A program made the position numbers and the translations under genes. A DNA stretch of 64,000 nt from Pseudorhodoferax sp047601025 (GTDB lineage Bacteria; Pseudomonadota; Gammaproteobacteria; Burkholderiales; Burkholderiaceae_C). Below, piece by piece: positions 52,532 to 61,068 of this stretch; within the stretch, counting starts at the first letter, position 1; the number at the start of each line of letters is the position of its first letter. The stretch lies in assembly GCF_047601025.1 (NCBI RefSeq), contig NZ_JASGJZ010000001.1, positions 2,418,001-2,482,000 on the forward strand, read 5' to 3'. Below the pieces are notes generated by a model. It had not been told where the DNA came from. It did no database searches and saw only the letters and a list, made by a program, of their open reading frames with translations.

Positions 52532-53137
52532 ATGAGCCTTCGGCGCGCGAATCTGCGGATGGTCGGCAAGCTGGTGGTGGTGACCGCCGGCATGTTCGCC
52601 TTCGGCTACGCGCTGGTGCCGCTGTACAACGCCATCTGCGAGATGACGGGCATCAACGTCCTGTCGCTGTCCGAGCGCCAGGTGCCGGGCGTCGCCTCCC
52701 AGGCCACGCCCGGGAACACCCAGGTCGACCTCTCGCGCACGATCACCGTGGAGTTCGACGCCAATACGCGCGGCCCCTGGGAGTTCAAGCCGGCCGTGCG
52801 CTCCCTGCAGGTGCATCCGGGCGAACTGGCGACCGTGATGTACGAGTTCCAGAACGTGCAGGACCGGCGCATGGCGGCCCAGGCCATCCCGAGCTACACG
52901 CCGCGCCAGGCCGCGGCCCACTTCAACAAGCTGGAGTGCTTCTGCTTCACGCAGTACACGCTGGACCCGGGGGAGAAGAAGCAATGGCCGGTGGCCTTCA
53001 TCATCGACCCCAAGCTGTCGCGGGACGTGACCACGATCACCTTGTCGTACACCTTCTTCGAGGTGGGCGGCAAGACGCCGCCGGCGCCGGACAGCGCCGC
53101 CGCTGCCGCGCACGACAACAAAGAATTCAGGAGCTGA
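52532..53137 (+). CDS. ctaG: Cytochrome c oxidase assembly protein CtaG/Cox11
   Basis: A 201-residue copper chaperone with an N-terminal membrane anchor (about residues 8-32) and a periplasmic immunoglobulin-like domain. It delivers copper to CuB of subunit I. The copper ligands lie in LECFCFTQYTLDPGEKKQWPVAFIIDP, with the CFCF pair typical of Cox11. Directly followed by coxC (1-base gap). Confidence 0.95.
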   Translation: MSLRRANLRMVGKLVVVTAGMFAFGYALVPLYNAICEMTGINVLSLSERQVPGVASQATPGNTQVDLSRTITVEFDANTRGPWEFKPAVRSLQVHPGELATVMYEFQNVQDRRMAAQAIPSYTPRQAAAHFNKLECFCFTQYTLDPGEKKQWPVAFIIDPKLSRDVTTITLSYTFFEVGGKTPPAPDSAAAAAHDNKEFRS

Positions 53138-53138
53138 C

Positions 53139-54020
53139 ATGAGCGCAACCACCCACGGATCCACGCCGTACTACTTCGTGCCGGGGCCTTCGCGGCATCC
53201 GATCATGGCCGCCATCGGCCTGTTCTTCGTGATCCTCGGGGCCGGCCAGTGGATCAACGGGCACGACTGGGGCAAGTGGTCGCTGGCCTTCGGCCTGCTG
53301 TTCTGGTGGGTGGTGCTGTACCAGTGGTTCCGCGACGCGGTGCACGAGAGCGAGACCGGCATGTACGGGCGCAAGATCGACCTGTCCTACCGCTGGAGCA
53401 TGAGCTGGTTCATCTTCTCGGAGGTGATGTTCTTCGGCGCCTTCTTCACCGCCCTGTGGTGGATGCGCTCGCACTCGGTGCCGGCCCTCGGCAGCCTGGA
53501 CAACGCGCTGCTGTGGCCCGACTTCAAGGCCGTGTGGCCCAGCATGGCCGCCGGCGCGACCGGTTCGCCGGCCAACATCGTCGAGCCGTTCCAGGCCATG
53601 ACGCCGTTCTGGCTGCCGACCATCAACACGGCGCTGCTGCTGAGCTCCGGCGTCACGCTGACGATCGCCCACCATGCGCTGCAGCACGGCGACCGCGGCA
53701 AGACCATCTTCTGGATGTGGTGCACCGTGCTCCTCGGCATCGTGTTCCTGTGCGTGCAGGGCTACGAGTACATGCACGCCTACCGCGACCTGAACCTCAA
53801 GCTCACGTCCGGCCCCTACGGCTCCACCTTCTTCATGCTGACCGGCTTCCACGGCTTCCACGTGCTGGTCGGCATGCTGATGCTGCTGTTCATCACGCTG
53901 CGGCTGATGAGCGGCCACTTCACCAAGGAACGCCACTTCGGCTTCGAGGGCGCGGCCTGGTACTGGCACTTCGTGGACGTGGTCTGGCTCGGCCTGTACG
54001 TGCTCGTCTATTGGATGTGA
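53139..54020 (+). CDS. coxC: Cytochrome c oxidase subunit III
   Basis: A 293-residue membrane subunit with seven helices: YYFVPGPSRHPIMAAIGLFFVILGAG at the N terminus, FIFSEVMFFGAFFTALWW, and the final HFGFEGAAWYWHFVDVVWLGLYVLVYW, all family hallmarks. It lacks the DUF2970 gene often found before it in relatives. A terminator 20 bases downstream ends the structural operon. Confidence 0.97.
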   Translation: MSATTHGSTPYYFVPGPSRHPIMAAIGLFFVILGAGQWINGHDWGKWSLAFGLLFWWVVLYQWFRDAVHESETGMYGRKIDLSYRWSMSWFIFSEVMFFGAFFTALWWMRSHSVPALGSLDNALLWPDFKAVWPSMAAGATGSPANIVEPFQAMTPFWLPTINTALLLSSGVTLTIAHHALQHGDRGKTIFWMWCTVLLGIVFLCVQGYEYMHAYRDLNLKLTSGPYGSTFFMLTGFHGFHVLVGMLMLLFITLRLMSGHFTKERHFGFEGAAWYWHFVDVVWLGLYVLVYWM

Positions 54021-54040
54021 GGCCCTCGGGGGCTCGCCAG

Positions 54041-54067
54041 AAGGCCGCGCAGCGGCCTTTTGTTTTT
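54041..54067 (+). terminator. Rho-independent terminator after coxC
   Basis: AAGGCCGC-GCA-GCGGCCTT with 8 pairs, followed by TTTGTTTTTT on the plus strand only. It separates the structural genes from the assembly genes downstream. Confidence 0.9.
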
Positions 54068-54069
54068 TG

Positions 54070-54297
54070 CTACTTTCCAGCCGGGATGCCCGTGGGATGC
54101 AGGTATCCCAGCTTCCAGCCGACCAGGATGCACAGGAACAGCAGGATCGACAGTCCCACCCGGACGGCCAGTGCGCGCGGCATGTGGTTGGGGCGCGGCG
54201 CGCCGTCGGCGTCGGTGCCGCCGCGCAGCATGAAGTACAGGGCCGCGCCCAGGCTGCCGATGATGGCGATGAAGGCCACCAGTGCGAAATAGTGCAT
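54070..54297 (-). CDS. Twin-transmembrane DUF2909-family protein
   Basis: A 75-residue protein with two membrane helices (MHYFALVAFIAIIGSLGAALYFML and VRVGLSILLFLCILVGWKLGYL). Found in cox loci of betaproteobacteria, between coxC and SURF1, on the opposite strand as here. Its start overlaps the SURF1 start by 16 bases head to head. Function unknown, probably oxidase assembly. Confidence 0.82.
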   Translation of the reverse strand: MHYFALVAFIAIIGSLGAALYFMLRGGTDADGAPRPNHMPRALAVRVGLSILLFLCILVGWKLGYLHPTGIPAGK

Positions 54298-55046
54298 CGC
54301 TGGATTATCCAGCGCGGCGCTTCGGCCTGCGCTTCTGGCTGCTCACGCTGGCCACGCTGCTGGGCGTCGCGCTGACGCTGTCGCTGGGCCGCTGGCAGCT
54401 CGCGCGCGCGGCCGAGAAGGAGGCCCTGCAGGCCGCGATCGACGCACAGGGGCAACTGCCGGCGCTGGACGGCGCGGTCCTGCCGGCCAGCGGCGACGGC
54501 CAGGCCCTGCTGCACCGCGCCGTGCGCCTGCGCGGCCTGTGGCTGCCCGAGCGCACGGTGTTCCTGGACAACCGCCAGATGCGCGGCCAGCCGGGCTTCT
54601 ACGTGCTGACGCCGCTGGCGCTGGAGAACAGCCCGGTCGTGGTGCTGGTGCAGCGCGGCTGGGTGCCGCGCAACTTCGAGGACCGCACCGCGCTGGCGCC
54701 AGTGCCGACGCCGGCCGGCATCGTCGAGATCCAGGGCCGCATCGTCCCGCCGCCGTCCAGGCTTTACGAGTTCGCAGGCGAGGACCGGGGCACGATCCGG
54801 CAGAATCTCGACCTGCCCGCGTTTGCCCTGGAGACCGGCCTGCCGCTGTGGCCACAGTCGGTCCAGCAGACCGGCGACGACGGCACGGCGCTGCTGCGCG
54901 AATGGCCGGTGCCCAGGACCGGCGTCGAGAAGCACTACGGCTATGCCTTCCAGTGGTTCGCGCTCGCCGCCTTGCTGACGGGTCTTTATGTCTGGTTCCA
55001 ATTTGTCCGCCGTCCCTCCGTTCGGCGCATCGCGCGCCGTGGCTGA
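54282..55046 (+). CDS. SURF1-family oxidase assembly protein
   Basis: A 254-residue membrane protein with two helices flanking a periplasmic domain: RFGLRFWLLTLATLLGVALTLSLGRWQLARAAEKEAL at the N terminus and HYGYAFQWFALAALLTGLYVWFQFV at the C terminus. It helps insert heme A into subunit I. GTG 54282 is the only usable start; no ATG or GTG follows before the first helix. Its start overlaps that of the opposite-strand DUF2909 gene, so its promoter must lie inside that gene. Confidence 0.9.
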   Translation: MRNSASLDYPARRFGLRFWLLTLATLLGVALTLSLGRWQLARAAEKEALQAAIDAQGQLPALDGAVLPASGDGQALLHRAVRLRGLWLPERTVFLDNRQMRGQPGFYVLTPLALENSPVVVLVQRGWVPRNFEDRTALAPVPTPAGIVEIQGRIVPPPSRLYEFAGEDRGTIRQNLDLPAFALETGLPLWPQSVQQTGDDGTALLREWPVPRTGVEKHYGYAFQWFALAALLTGLYVWFQFVRRPSVRRIARRG

Positions 55047-55716
55047 GGCCGATCAACCGCTCGGGCTGACCGTGCACTCGCTGCCCTCGCCGGCCGAGGC
55101 GGCGGATGCCGTGGCGCGCCGTACGCGCAGCGGCCGGCTGAAGATGCTGCTGGTCGTGCTGATCTGCGCGGCGCCCGTCGTCGCCTCGTACTTCACCTAC
55201 TACGTGATCCGGCCCGAGAGCCGTCGCGTGTTCGGCGAGCTGGTCGAGCCGCAGCGCCCGCTGCCCGACCTGGTGGCGCACGACCTCGACGGGCGCGACG
55301 TCCGCCTGCCCAGCCTCAAGGGCCAGTGGCTGCTCGTCAGCGTGGCCGGCGGCGCCTGCGGCGCGACCTGCGAGCGCCACCTGTACCTGCAGCGCCAGCT
55401 GCGCGAGAGCCTGGGCAAGGACAAGGACCGCATGGACTGGGTCTGGCTGGTGGACGACGACGCGCCCGTGCGCGCGGCGCTGCGCCCGGCGCTGCAGTCG
55501 GCCACCGTGCTGCGCGTCGACCCGGCCGGGCTGGCGCAGTGGCTGGCGCCCGCGCCGGGCCACACGCTCGCGCAGCACCTGTACATCGTCGATCCCATGG
55601 GCCACTGGATGATGCGCCTGCCGCCGGCGCTCGACGCCGCCGGCGCGGCCAAGGCCAAGCGCGACATCGAGCGCCTGTTGCGCGCCTCCGCCTCCTGGGA
55701 CAACCCGGGCCGATGA
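54988..55716 (+). CDS. SCO-like membrane protein with CxxxC
   Basis: A 242-residue protein with one helix (LLVVLICAAPVVASYFTYYVI, about 54-75) and a thioredoxin-like periplasmic domain. Cys124 and Cys128 form the CxxxC of the SCO family (GACGATC), but the copper-binding His that in SCO1 precedes YVYD is not at its usual place, although His192 and His197 are near. ATG 54988 overlaps SURF1 by 59 bases; GTG 55039 is an alternative. Probably a redox or copper helper for subunit II. Confidence 0.8.
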   Translation: MSGSNLSAVPPFGASRAVAEADQPLGLTVHSLPSPAEAADAVARRTRSGRLKMLLVVLICAAPVVASYFTYYVIRPESRRVFGELVEPQRPLPDLVAHDLDGRDVRLPSLKGQWLLVSVAGGACGATCERHLYLQRQLRESLGKDKDRMDWVWLVDDDAPVRAALRPALQSATVLRVDPAGLAQWLAPAPGHTLAQHLYIVDPMGHWMMRLPPALDAAGAAKAKRDIERLLRASASWDNPGR

Positions 55717-56882
55717 CGATGGCCGTCGCCGCCTACGACTGGACCCCCGTCGCCCGCATGATGCTCATGGGCGTCGTGATCGCGCTCGGTCCGCTGGCCT
55801 GGGTGCTGCTGCGCCACCGTGGCGCCGCGCCGGCCCAGCGCCGCCGCGCGCTGACGCTGCTGACGCTGTTCCTGACCTTCGACCTGGTGCTGTTCGGCGC
55901 CTTCACGCGGCTGACCGATTCCGGCCTGGGCTGCCCGGACTGGCCGGGCTGCTACGGCAATGCCAGCCCGATCGGCGCGCACGCCGAGATCACCGCGGCC
56001 CAGGCGACGATGCCGAGCGGCCCGGTTACGCACGCCAAGGCCTGGATCGAGATGGTCCACCGCTACCTGGCGACGGCCGTGGGCGTGCTGATCCTGACGC
56101 TGACCGCGGTCGCCTGGTCCGACTGGCGCCGGCGGCCGCGGGCGCCGCTGGCCATCCATCCCGCCTGGCCGAGCGTCACGCTGGTGTGGGTCTGCCTGCA
56201 GGGCGCGTTCGGCGCCTGGACCGTGACCTGGAAGCTGTTCCCGGCCATCGTCACGCTGCACCTGCTCGGCGGGTTGGTGCTGCTGGCGCTGCTGTGCGCA
56301 CAGGTGGTCCGCGATGCGCGCGCCACCGGCGCGCTGCGGCCGGCCGTGCTGGCGCCCGGCCTGCGCGGCCTGGCGTGGGCCACGGCCGCGCTGGTCTGGC
56401 TGCAGGTCGCGCTGGGCGGCTGGGTCAGCACCAACTATGCCGTGCTGGCCTGCGAGGAATTCCCGACCTGCCAGGGCGGCTGGTGGCCGGCCATGGATTT
56501 CGCGCAGGGCTTCCAGTTCTGGCGGCCGCTCGGCCAGCTGGCCGACGGCAGCACGCTGCAGTTCGCGGCGCTGACGGCCATCCACTACACGCACCGGCTG
56601 GCGGCCTATGCCGTGCTGGCGGCGCTGGCGCTGCTGGCCTGGCGGCTGTGGCAGGTGCCGGGCGTGCGGCGCCCGGCGCGCTGGCTGGCGGCGCTGGCGG
56701 CCTGGCAGTTCGGCACCGGCCTGTCCAACGTCGTGCTGGACTGGCCGCTGGTCGCGGCGGTCTCGCACACTGGTGGCGCGGCGGCGCTGGTCGTGGCGCT
56801 GACCTGGCTGCTGTGCGCCACGCGCACCGCCCCGGCCGCAGCGGGCCAGGGCGCGCTGCGCCCGGCGGAGGCCGGACGATGA
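55713..56882 (+). CDS. ctaA: Heme A synthase CtaA/COX15
   Basis: A 389-residue membrane enzyme with eight helices. It oxidises a methyl of heme O to give heme A. Hallmarks: FGAFTRLTDSGLGCPDWPGCYG (about residues 55-78), EMVHRYLAT and IHYTHRLAAYAVL (heme His), and VVLDWPLVAAVSHTGGAA (second His). It overlaps the SCO-like gene and ctaB by 4 bases each (ATGA), so coupling is tight. Confidence 0.96.
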   Translation: MTMAVAAYDWTPVARMMLMGVVIALGPLAWVLLRHRGAAPAQRRRALTLLTLFLTFDLVLFGAFTRLTDSGLGCPDWPGCYGNASPIGAHAEITAAQATMPSGPVTHAKAWIEMVHRYLATAVGVLILTLTAVAWSDWRRRPRAPLAIHPAWPSVTLVWVCLQGAFGAWTVTWKLFPAIVTLHLLGGLVLLALLCAQVVRDARATGALRPAVLAPGLRGLAWATAALVWLQVALGGWVSTNYAVLACEEFPTCQGGWWPAMDFAQGFQFWRPLGQLADGSTLQFAALTAIHYTHRLAAYAVLAALALLAWRLWQVPGVRRPARWLAALAAWQFGTGLSNVVLDWPLVAAVSHTGGAAALVVALTWLLCATRTAPAAAGQGALRPAEAGR

Positions 56883-57856
56883 GCCTCGCCCGGCCGCCCC
56901 AGGAGGCTCGCACCGCGGCCCGTACGGGCGAAGGTCGTCCAGGCACCGCCGAGCCCCGCGCCGCGGCGCCGGCCGTGCCGTCCATGTCCCGCGTGCGCCA
57001 GTTCTACGTGCTGACCAAGCCGCGGGTCGTGCAGCTGATCGTGTTCTGTGCGCTGATCGGCATGGTGCTGGCCGTGCCCGGCCTGCCGTCCTGGGCGCAG
57101 CTGCTGCGCATGGTGCTGGCCTGCGCCGGCATCTGGCTCGTGGCCGCCGCGGCCGCGGCCTTCAACTGCCTGGTCGAGAAGGGCATCGACGCGCGCATGA
57201 AGCGCACGGCCTGGCGGCCCACCGCCAAGAACGAGCTGCGCGACGGCCAGACGCTGCTGTTCTCGGCGCTGCTGTGCGCCGCCGGCGCGGCGCTGCTGTA
57301 CGCCAGCGTCAACGCGCTGACCATGTGGCTCACGCTGGCCACCTTCGTCGGCTACGCGGTCGTCTACACCGTGATCCTGAAGCCGCTGACGCCGCAGAAC
57401 ATCGTGATCGGCGGCGCCTCCGGCGCGATGCCGCCGGTGCTGGGCTGGACCTCCATGACCGGCGAGGTCGGGCCCGAGGCGCTGATCCTGTTCCTGATCA
57501 TCTTCCTGTGGACGCCGCCGCACTTCTGGGCGTTGGCGCTGTACCGCGTGGAGGACTACCGCAAGTCCGGCCTGCCGATGCTGCCCGTCACGCACGGCAA
57601 CGAGTTCACGCGGCTGCAGGTCCTGCTGTACACGCTGGTCCTGTTCGCGGCCTGCCTGCTGCCCTTCGTCTACGGCATGAGCTCCTGGCTGTACCTGGCG
57701 GCCGCGGTGGTGCTGGGCCTGGGCTTCTGCGCCTACGGCTTCGCCCTGTGGCGCGACTATTCCGACGCGTTGGCGCGCCGCACCTTCCGCTTCTCGCTGA
57801 TCCACCTGAGCGCGCTGTTCGCGGCGCTGCTGCTGGACCACTACCTGCTGCCATGA
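56879..57856 (+). CDS. ctaB: Protoheme IX farnesyltransferase (heme O synthase)
   Basis: A 325-residue UbiA-family prenyltransferase with about nine helices that adds farnesyl to heme b. Asp-rich sites: NCLVEKGIDARMKRTAWRP (about 98-116) and DYRKSGLPMLPVTHG. The N-terminal 35 residues are Ala/Pro-rich and not conserved; Met36 (MSRVRQFYVLTKPRVVQLI) may be the true start. Partner of ctaA in heme A synthesis. It overlaps sco by 4 bases. Confidence 0.96.
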   Translation: MSLARPPQEARTAARTGEGRPGTAEPRAAAPAVPSMSRVRQFYVLTKPRVVQLIVFCALIGMVLAVPGLPSWAQLLRMVLACAGIWLVAAAAAAFNCLVEKGIDARMKRTAWRPTAKNELRDGQTLLFSALLCAAGAALLYASVNALTMWLTLATFVGYAVVYTVILKPLTPQNIVIGGASGAMPPVLGWTSMTGEVGPEALILFLIIFLWTPPHFWALALYRVEDYRKSGLPMLPVTHGNEFTRLQVLLYTLVLFAACLLPFVYGMSSWLYLAAAVVLGLGFCAYGFALWRDYSDALARRTFRFSLIHLSALFAALLLDHYLLP

Positions 57857-58443
57857 CCTCACGACGCACCCTGCTGGCCGCGGCCGCCGGCGCATGGCTC
57901 GCCGCCTGCTCCGACGGCCAGCCGAAGTTCTCGGCCGTCGACATCACCGGTGCCGACTATGCGCGCGACTTCCGGCTGCCCGACCAGGCCGGGCGCGAAC
58001 GCACGCTGCAGGACTTCCGCGGCAAGGTCGTCGTGGTGTTCTTCGGCTACACCCAGTGCCCCGACGTCTGCCCGACCTCCATGGCCGAACTGGCCCAGGC
58101 CAAGGAACTGCTCGGCGCGGACGGCGCCCGGCTGCAGGGCCTGTTCGTCACGGTGGACCCCGAGCGCGACACGCCCGAGGTGCTGAAGGCCTACATGGAG
58201 AACTTCGACCCGGACTTCGTCGCGCTGCGTCCCGCGCCGGAGCAATTGGCCGCCATGGCCAAGGACTTCAAGCTCTACTACAAGAAGGTCGACGGCAAGA
58301 CGCCCGGCAGCTACACCATGGACCATTCCGCAGGCAGCTACGTCTACGACCCCCAGGGCCGGCTGCGCCTGTACGTGCGCTACGGCTCCGGCGCCGAAAC
58401 GCTGGCGGCCGACGTGCGCACCTTGCTGAAGACCGCCGGCTGA
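57853..58443 (+). CDS. sco: SCO1/SenC copper metallochaperone
   Basis: A 196-residue lipoprotein-like protein (lipobox LAAC, Cys19). The copper site is complete: C69-PDV-C73 in YTQCPDVCP and His158 in TMDHSAGSYVYDPQG. It delivers copper to, or reduces, CuA of subunit II. Last gene of the assembly group SURF1-SCO-like-ctaA-ctaB-sco. Confidence 0.95.
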   Translation: MTSRRTLLAAAAGAWLAACSDGQPKFSAVDITGADYARDFRLPDQAGRERTLQDFRGKVVVVFFGYTQCPDVCPTSMAELAQAKELLGADGARLQGLFVTVDPERDTPEVLKAYMENFDPDFVALRPAPEQLAAMAKDFKLYYKKVDGKTPGSYTMDHSAGSYVYDPQGRLRLYVRYGSGAETLAADVRTLLKTAG

Positions 58444-58465
58444 GGCGTGCGCCGCACGCCGCCGT

Positions 58466-59959
58466 TCACCGGCGGCTGCTGCAGGGCAGGCCTTCCATCC
58501 CCAGGGCGCCCGGCGGGGTGGCAGCGCCGCGGGGGCGCCCACAGAAGTCGTTGCCGACGGCGCGCGCCGGCGCGATGGTCGGAGGCGTCGCCGTCCAGCC
58601 GAGATCCAGGGCGTCCAGCGCCGCCACGTACCGCTGCAGGGGCCGGTCTTCGTTGTGCGATGCCTCGACCCAGCCGCCGCCGCGCGTCCGGATGCGGCCT
58701 TCCAGCCAGTTGCCGTAGATCACCGCGGAGGCCGGGCTGCTGCGCACGTCGATCCAGCCCGTGTTGACCAGGGTGTTGTGCGCGATGACGCTCTGCTCCG
58801 AGCGGTTGACGTCGATGCCCGCGTCGTTGCAGTGGGCGACCACGTTGTTGGCGACCAGGCCCTGGTGGTGCTCCGCTGCGCAATGCCCGTTCCTGCAGAA
58901 GCTCTCGCCGCTGGTGCCGCCGCCGAGCGAGATGCCGACGCGCGCCCCCGAGCCGGGCCTGTCGCCGCGCGCGGAGATGTCCTGCGTGCTGCAGATCACC
59001 AGGTTGCGTTCGATGCGGCCCTCGCTGCCACCGCCCTTCATGAAGAGGCCGTAGGAGATGCCGTTGCCGCTGGACTTCACGAAATTGGCCACGACGTTGT
59101 CGGCCACGACCCAGCGCGAGGCCGCGACCAGGTCGAACGGCGTGACCGGATGCAGTGTCCGGCGCGGGCGGCTGTTGTCCAGCGTGTTGAATTGCAGGAG
59201 GCCGTCATCGGGATAGGCGCCCCCAAGCTCGTTGACCTTGACGTGGGCGTTGAAATCCACGAGGTGGTTGTTGCGCAGGACCGTGCCGCTGGCCTTGCCG
59301 ACCACGTGGAACGCGTGCTCGCAATCGTCGTCCGCCTTGCAGGTGCCCCGGATCGTGAGGTTCTCGAACACCCAGTAGGGCTGGCTGACGACGATGCCTT
59401 CGACGGTCGCCGCCAGGATCTCGACGCTGCGCGGGGCGGCCGCGCGCACGGTGATCGGATTGTCGGCATGGCCTGCCACGGGCGTGGACAGCTTGCGCGT
59501 CATCGTGTAGCGGCCCGGCAGGAGTTCGATGACCTCGCCGGGGCGGGCGTTCTGCATGGCCCGCTGCAGCTCTTCCAGCGAGGCGACCTGGACCGTCGCG
59601 GCCGGTGCCGGCACGCCCAGCAGCGGGGTTTCGAGCGGCTTCCCCTCCCGATAGCGCACCGGCGGAAGGCCGGAGGCTTGCACGCCTTTGCCGAGCGTCG
59701 ACAGCTCCGCCGGGACCGGGCGCTCGACCTGCGACCGGAGCAGGCCGATCACCGGCAGCGCCAGGGCTTCGAGCTTGGTGTGGCCGTACAGGCGAAATTC
59801 GAGGTAGCGCAGCAACTCCCCGGGCATGCGGTCCAGCTGGCGATAGGCGAACCACGCGCCGCCCAGGCCAAGTGCCAGCGCGGCCGCCGCCGCGCTCCAT
59901 CCCAGCGTGCGGAACCGCCGCTTGCGGGCGGCGGGGCGGGTGGCTTCGGTGCGCGGCAT
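58466..59959 (-). CDS. Membrane-anchored right-handed beta-helix protein, polysaccharide-lyase-like
   Basis: A 497-residue protein with a transmembrane anchor (about residues 20-40) and an exoplasmic parallel beta-helix: VQVASLEELQRAMQNARPGEVIELLPGRYTM (about 122-152) is the start seen in chondroitinase-B/PL6-like folds. Repeated coils such as FENLTIRGTCK, VLRNNHLVDF, VVADNVVANF, LVANNVVAHCNDAGIDVN and VIAHNTLVNTG follow. Substrate unknown, perhaps a uronic-acid polymer. Convergent with sco (22-base gap) and upstream of nothing related. Confidence 0.78.
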   Translation of the reverse strand: MPRTEATRPAARKRRFRTLGWSAAAAALALGLGGAWFAYRQLDRMPGELLRYLEFRLYGHTKLEALALPVIGLLRSQVERPVPAELSTLGKGVQASGLPPVRYREGKPLETPLLGVPAPAATVQVASLEELQRAMQNARPGEVIELLPGRYTMTRKLSTPVAGHADNPITVRAAAPRSVEILAATVEGIVVSQPYWVFENLTIRGTCKADDDCEHAFHVVGKASGTVLRNNHLVDFNAHVKVNELGGAYPDDGLLQFNTLDNSRPRRTLHPVTPFDLVAASRWVVADNVVANFVKSSGNGISYGLFMKGGGSEGRIERNLVICSTQDISARGDRPGSGARVGISLGGGTSGESFCRNGHCAAEHHQGLVANNVVAHCNDAGIDVNRSEQSVIAHNTLVNTGWIDVRSSPASAVIYGNWLEGRIRTRGGGWVEASHNEDRPLQRYVAALDALDLGWTATPPTIAPARAVGNDFCGRPRGAATPPGALGMEGLPCSSRR

Positions 59960-59999
59960 GCGGTGCTCCTGGCGTGACGGCGGAACGGATCGGGCCCCG

Positions 60000-60971
60000 T
60001 CACTCCGCCTTGATGCCCTGCGACACGATCACGCCGCCCAGCAGCGCCGTGTCTGCCCGCATGCGGTTCGCCAGCCCTTCCGGCGAGGAGCCGACCACCT
60101 GCCAGCCCTGCTGGAACAGCCGCTCGCGCATGTCGGGCGTGCGCACGATGTCGCCGATCAGCGCGGACAGCCGCGCGACGATCGCCGCCGGCATCGAGGC
60201 CGGCGCGGCCACGGCGTTCCAGATCTCCAGCTGGAAGCCGCGCACGCCGGCATCGGCCAGGCTGGCCAGTTCCGGCACCAGCGGGCTGCGGCCGGCCGAG
60301 GTGATGCCGATGGCCTTGAGCTTGCCGGCGCGCACCTGCGCCATCGCCAGCGCCGGCGGCAGCAGCGCCATCTGGATCTGGCCGGCGATCATCGCGGTGA
60401 TCGCCTGCGGGTTGCCGGGATAGGGCACGTGCACCGGCGCGATGCCGCTCCTGGCCTTCAGCAGCTCCATGCCGATGTGGCCGACCGTGCCCACGCCGGG
60501 CGTGCCGTAGTTCCAGCGGTCGCCGGCGGCGCGCGCGGCGGCGAAGAATTCCTGGGGCGTGCTGCCCGGCGTGTCGATCCCGGCCGCCAGCACCAGGGGC
60601 GCCGTGCCCAGCAGGCTCACCGGCGCCAGGTCGCGCGCCGGGTCGTAGGGCGTCTTGGCGTTCAGCAGCTTGGCGATCGTCAGGTTGCCGTTGATCATCA
60701 GGCCGATGGTGTGCTCGTCGGTGGCACGCGCCACCTGGTCGGCCGCGATGTTGCCGCCGGCGCCCACGCGCGACTCCACGATGACCGGCTGCCCCAGCGC
60801 GCGCGACAGCGGCTCGGCCAGCGCCCGCGCGGTCAGGTCCGGCGAGGAACCGCCCGGAAAGCCGACGAGGATCCGCAAGGGCTTGTTCGGCCAGTGGCCG
60901 CTCTGGGCCAGCGCCCAGGGTGCGAGGCCGGCCAGCGGGGCGCCCAGCAGGGCTCGGCGGGACAGGGTCAT
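60000..60971 (-). CDS. Bug/TctC-family periplasmic binding protein
   Basis: A 323-residue solute-binding protein with Tat-like signal MTLSRRALLGAPLAGLAPWALA. Family marks: WPNKPLRILVGFPGGSSPDLTARALAEPLSRALGQPVIVESRVGAGGNIAADQVARA (about 28-85) and YDPARDLAPVSLLGTAPLVLA. Binds carboxylates or related solutes; hundreds occur in Bordetella-like genomes. No TctAB membrane genes lie beside it. Downstream of rpoH's terminator on the same strand. Confidence 0.92.
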   Translation of the reverse strand: MTLSRRALLGAPLAGLAPWALAQSGHWPNKPLRILVGFPGGSSPDLTARALAEPLSRALGQPVIVESRVGAGGNIAADQVARATDEHTIGLMINGNLTIAKLLNAKTPYDPARDLAPVSLLGTAPLVLAAGIDTPGSTPQEFFAAARAAGDRWNYGTPGVGTVGHIGMELLKARSGIAPVHVPYPGNPQAITAMIAGQIQMALLPPALAMAQVRAGKLKAIGITSAGRSPLVPELASLADAGVRGFQLEIWNAVAAPASMPAAIVARLSALIGDIVRTPDMRERLFQQGWQVVGSSPEGLANRMRADTALLGGVIVSQGIKAE

Positions 60972-61017
60972 TCGGGTCTCCTTGTGGTGATGGTGGGTGA
61001 TGATCGGCTAAAAAAAA

Positions 61018-61039
61018 CGCCAGCGCACCGGCGCTGGCG
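61018..61039 (-). terminator. Rho-independent terminator of rpoH
   Basis: Minus strand: CGCCAGCGC-CGGT-GCGCTGGCG, 9 pairs, then a run of T (eight A on the plus strand at about 61010-61017). It lies 30 bases after the rpoH stop. Confidence 0.92.
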
Positions 61040-61068
61040 TCTTGCGGACGGAAGGTGCCGCGGGCACG

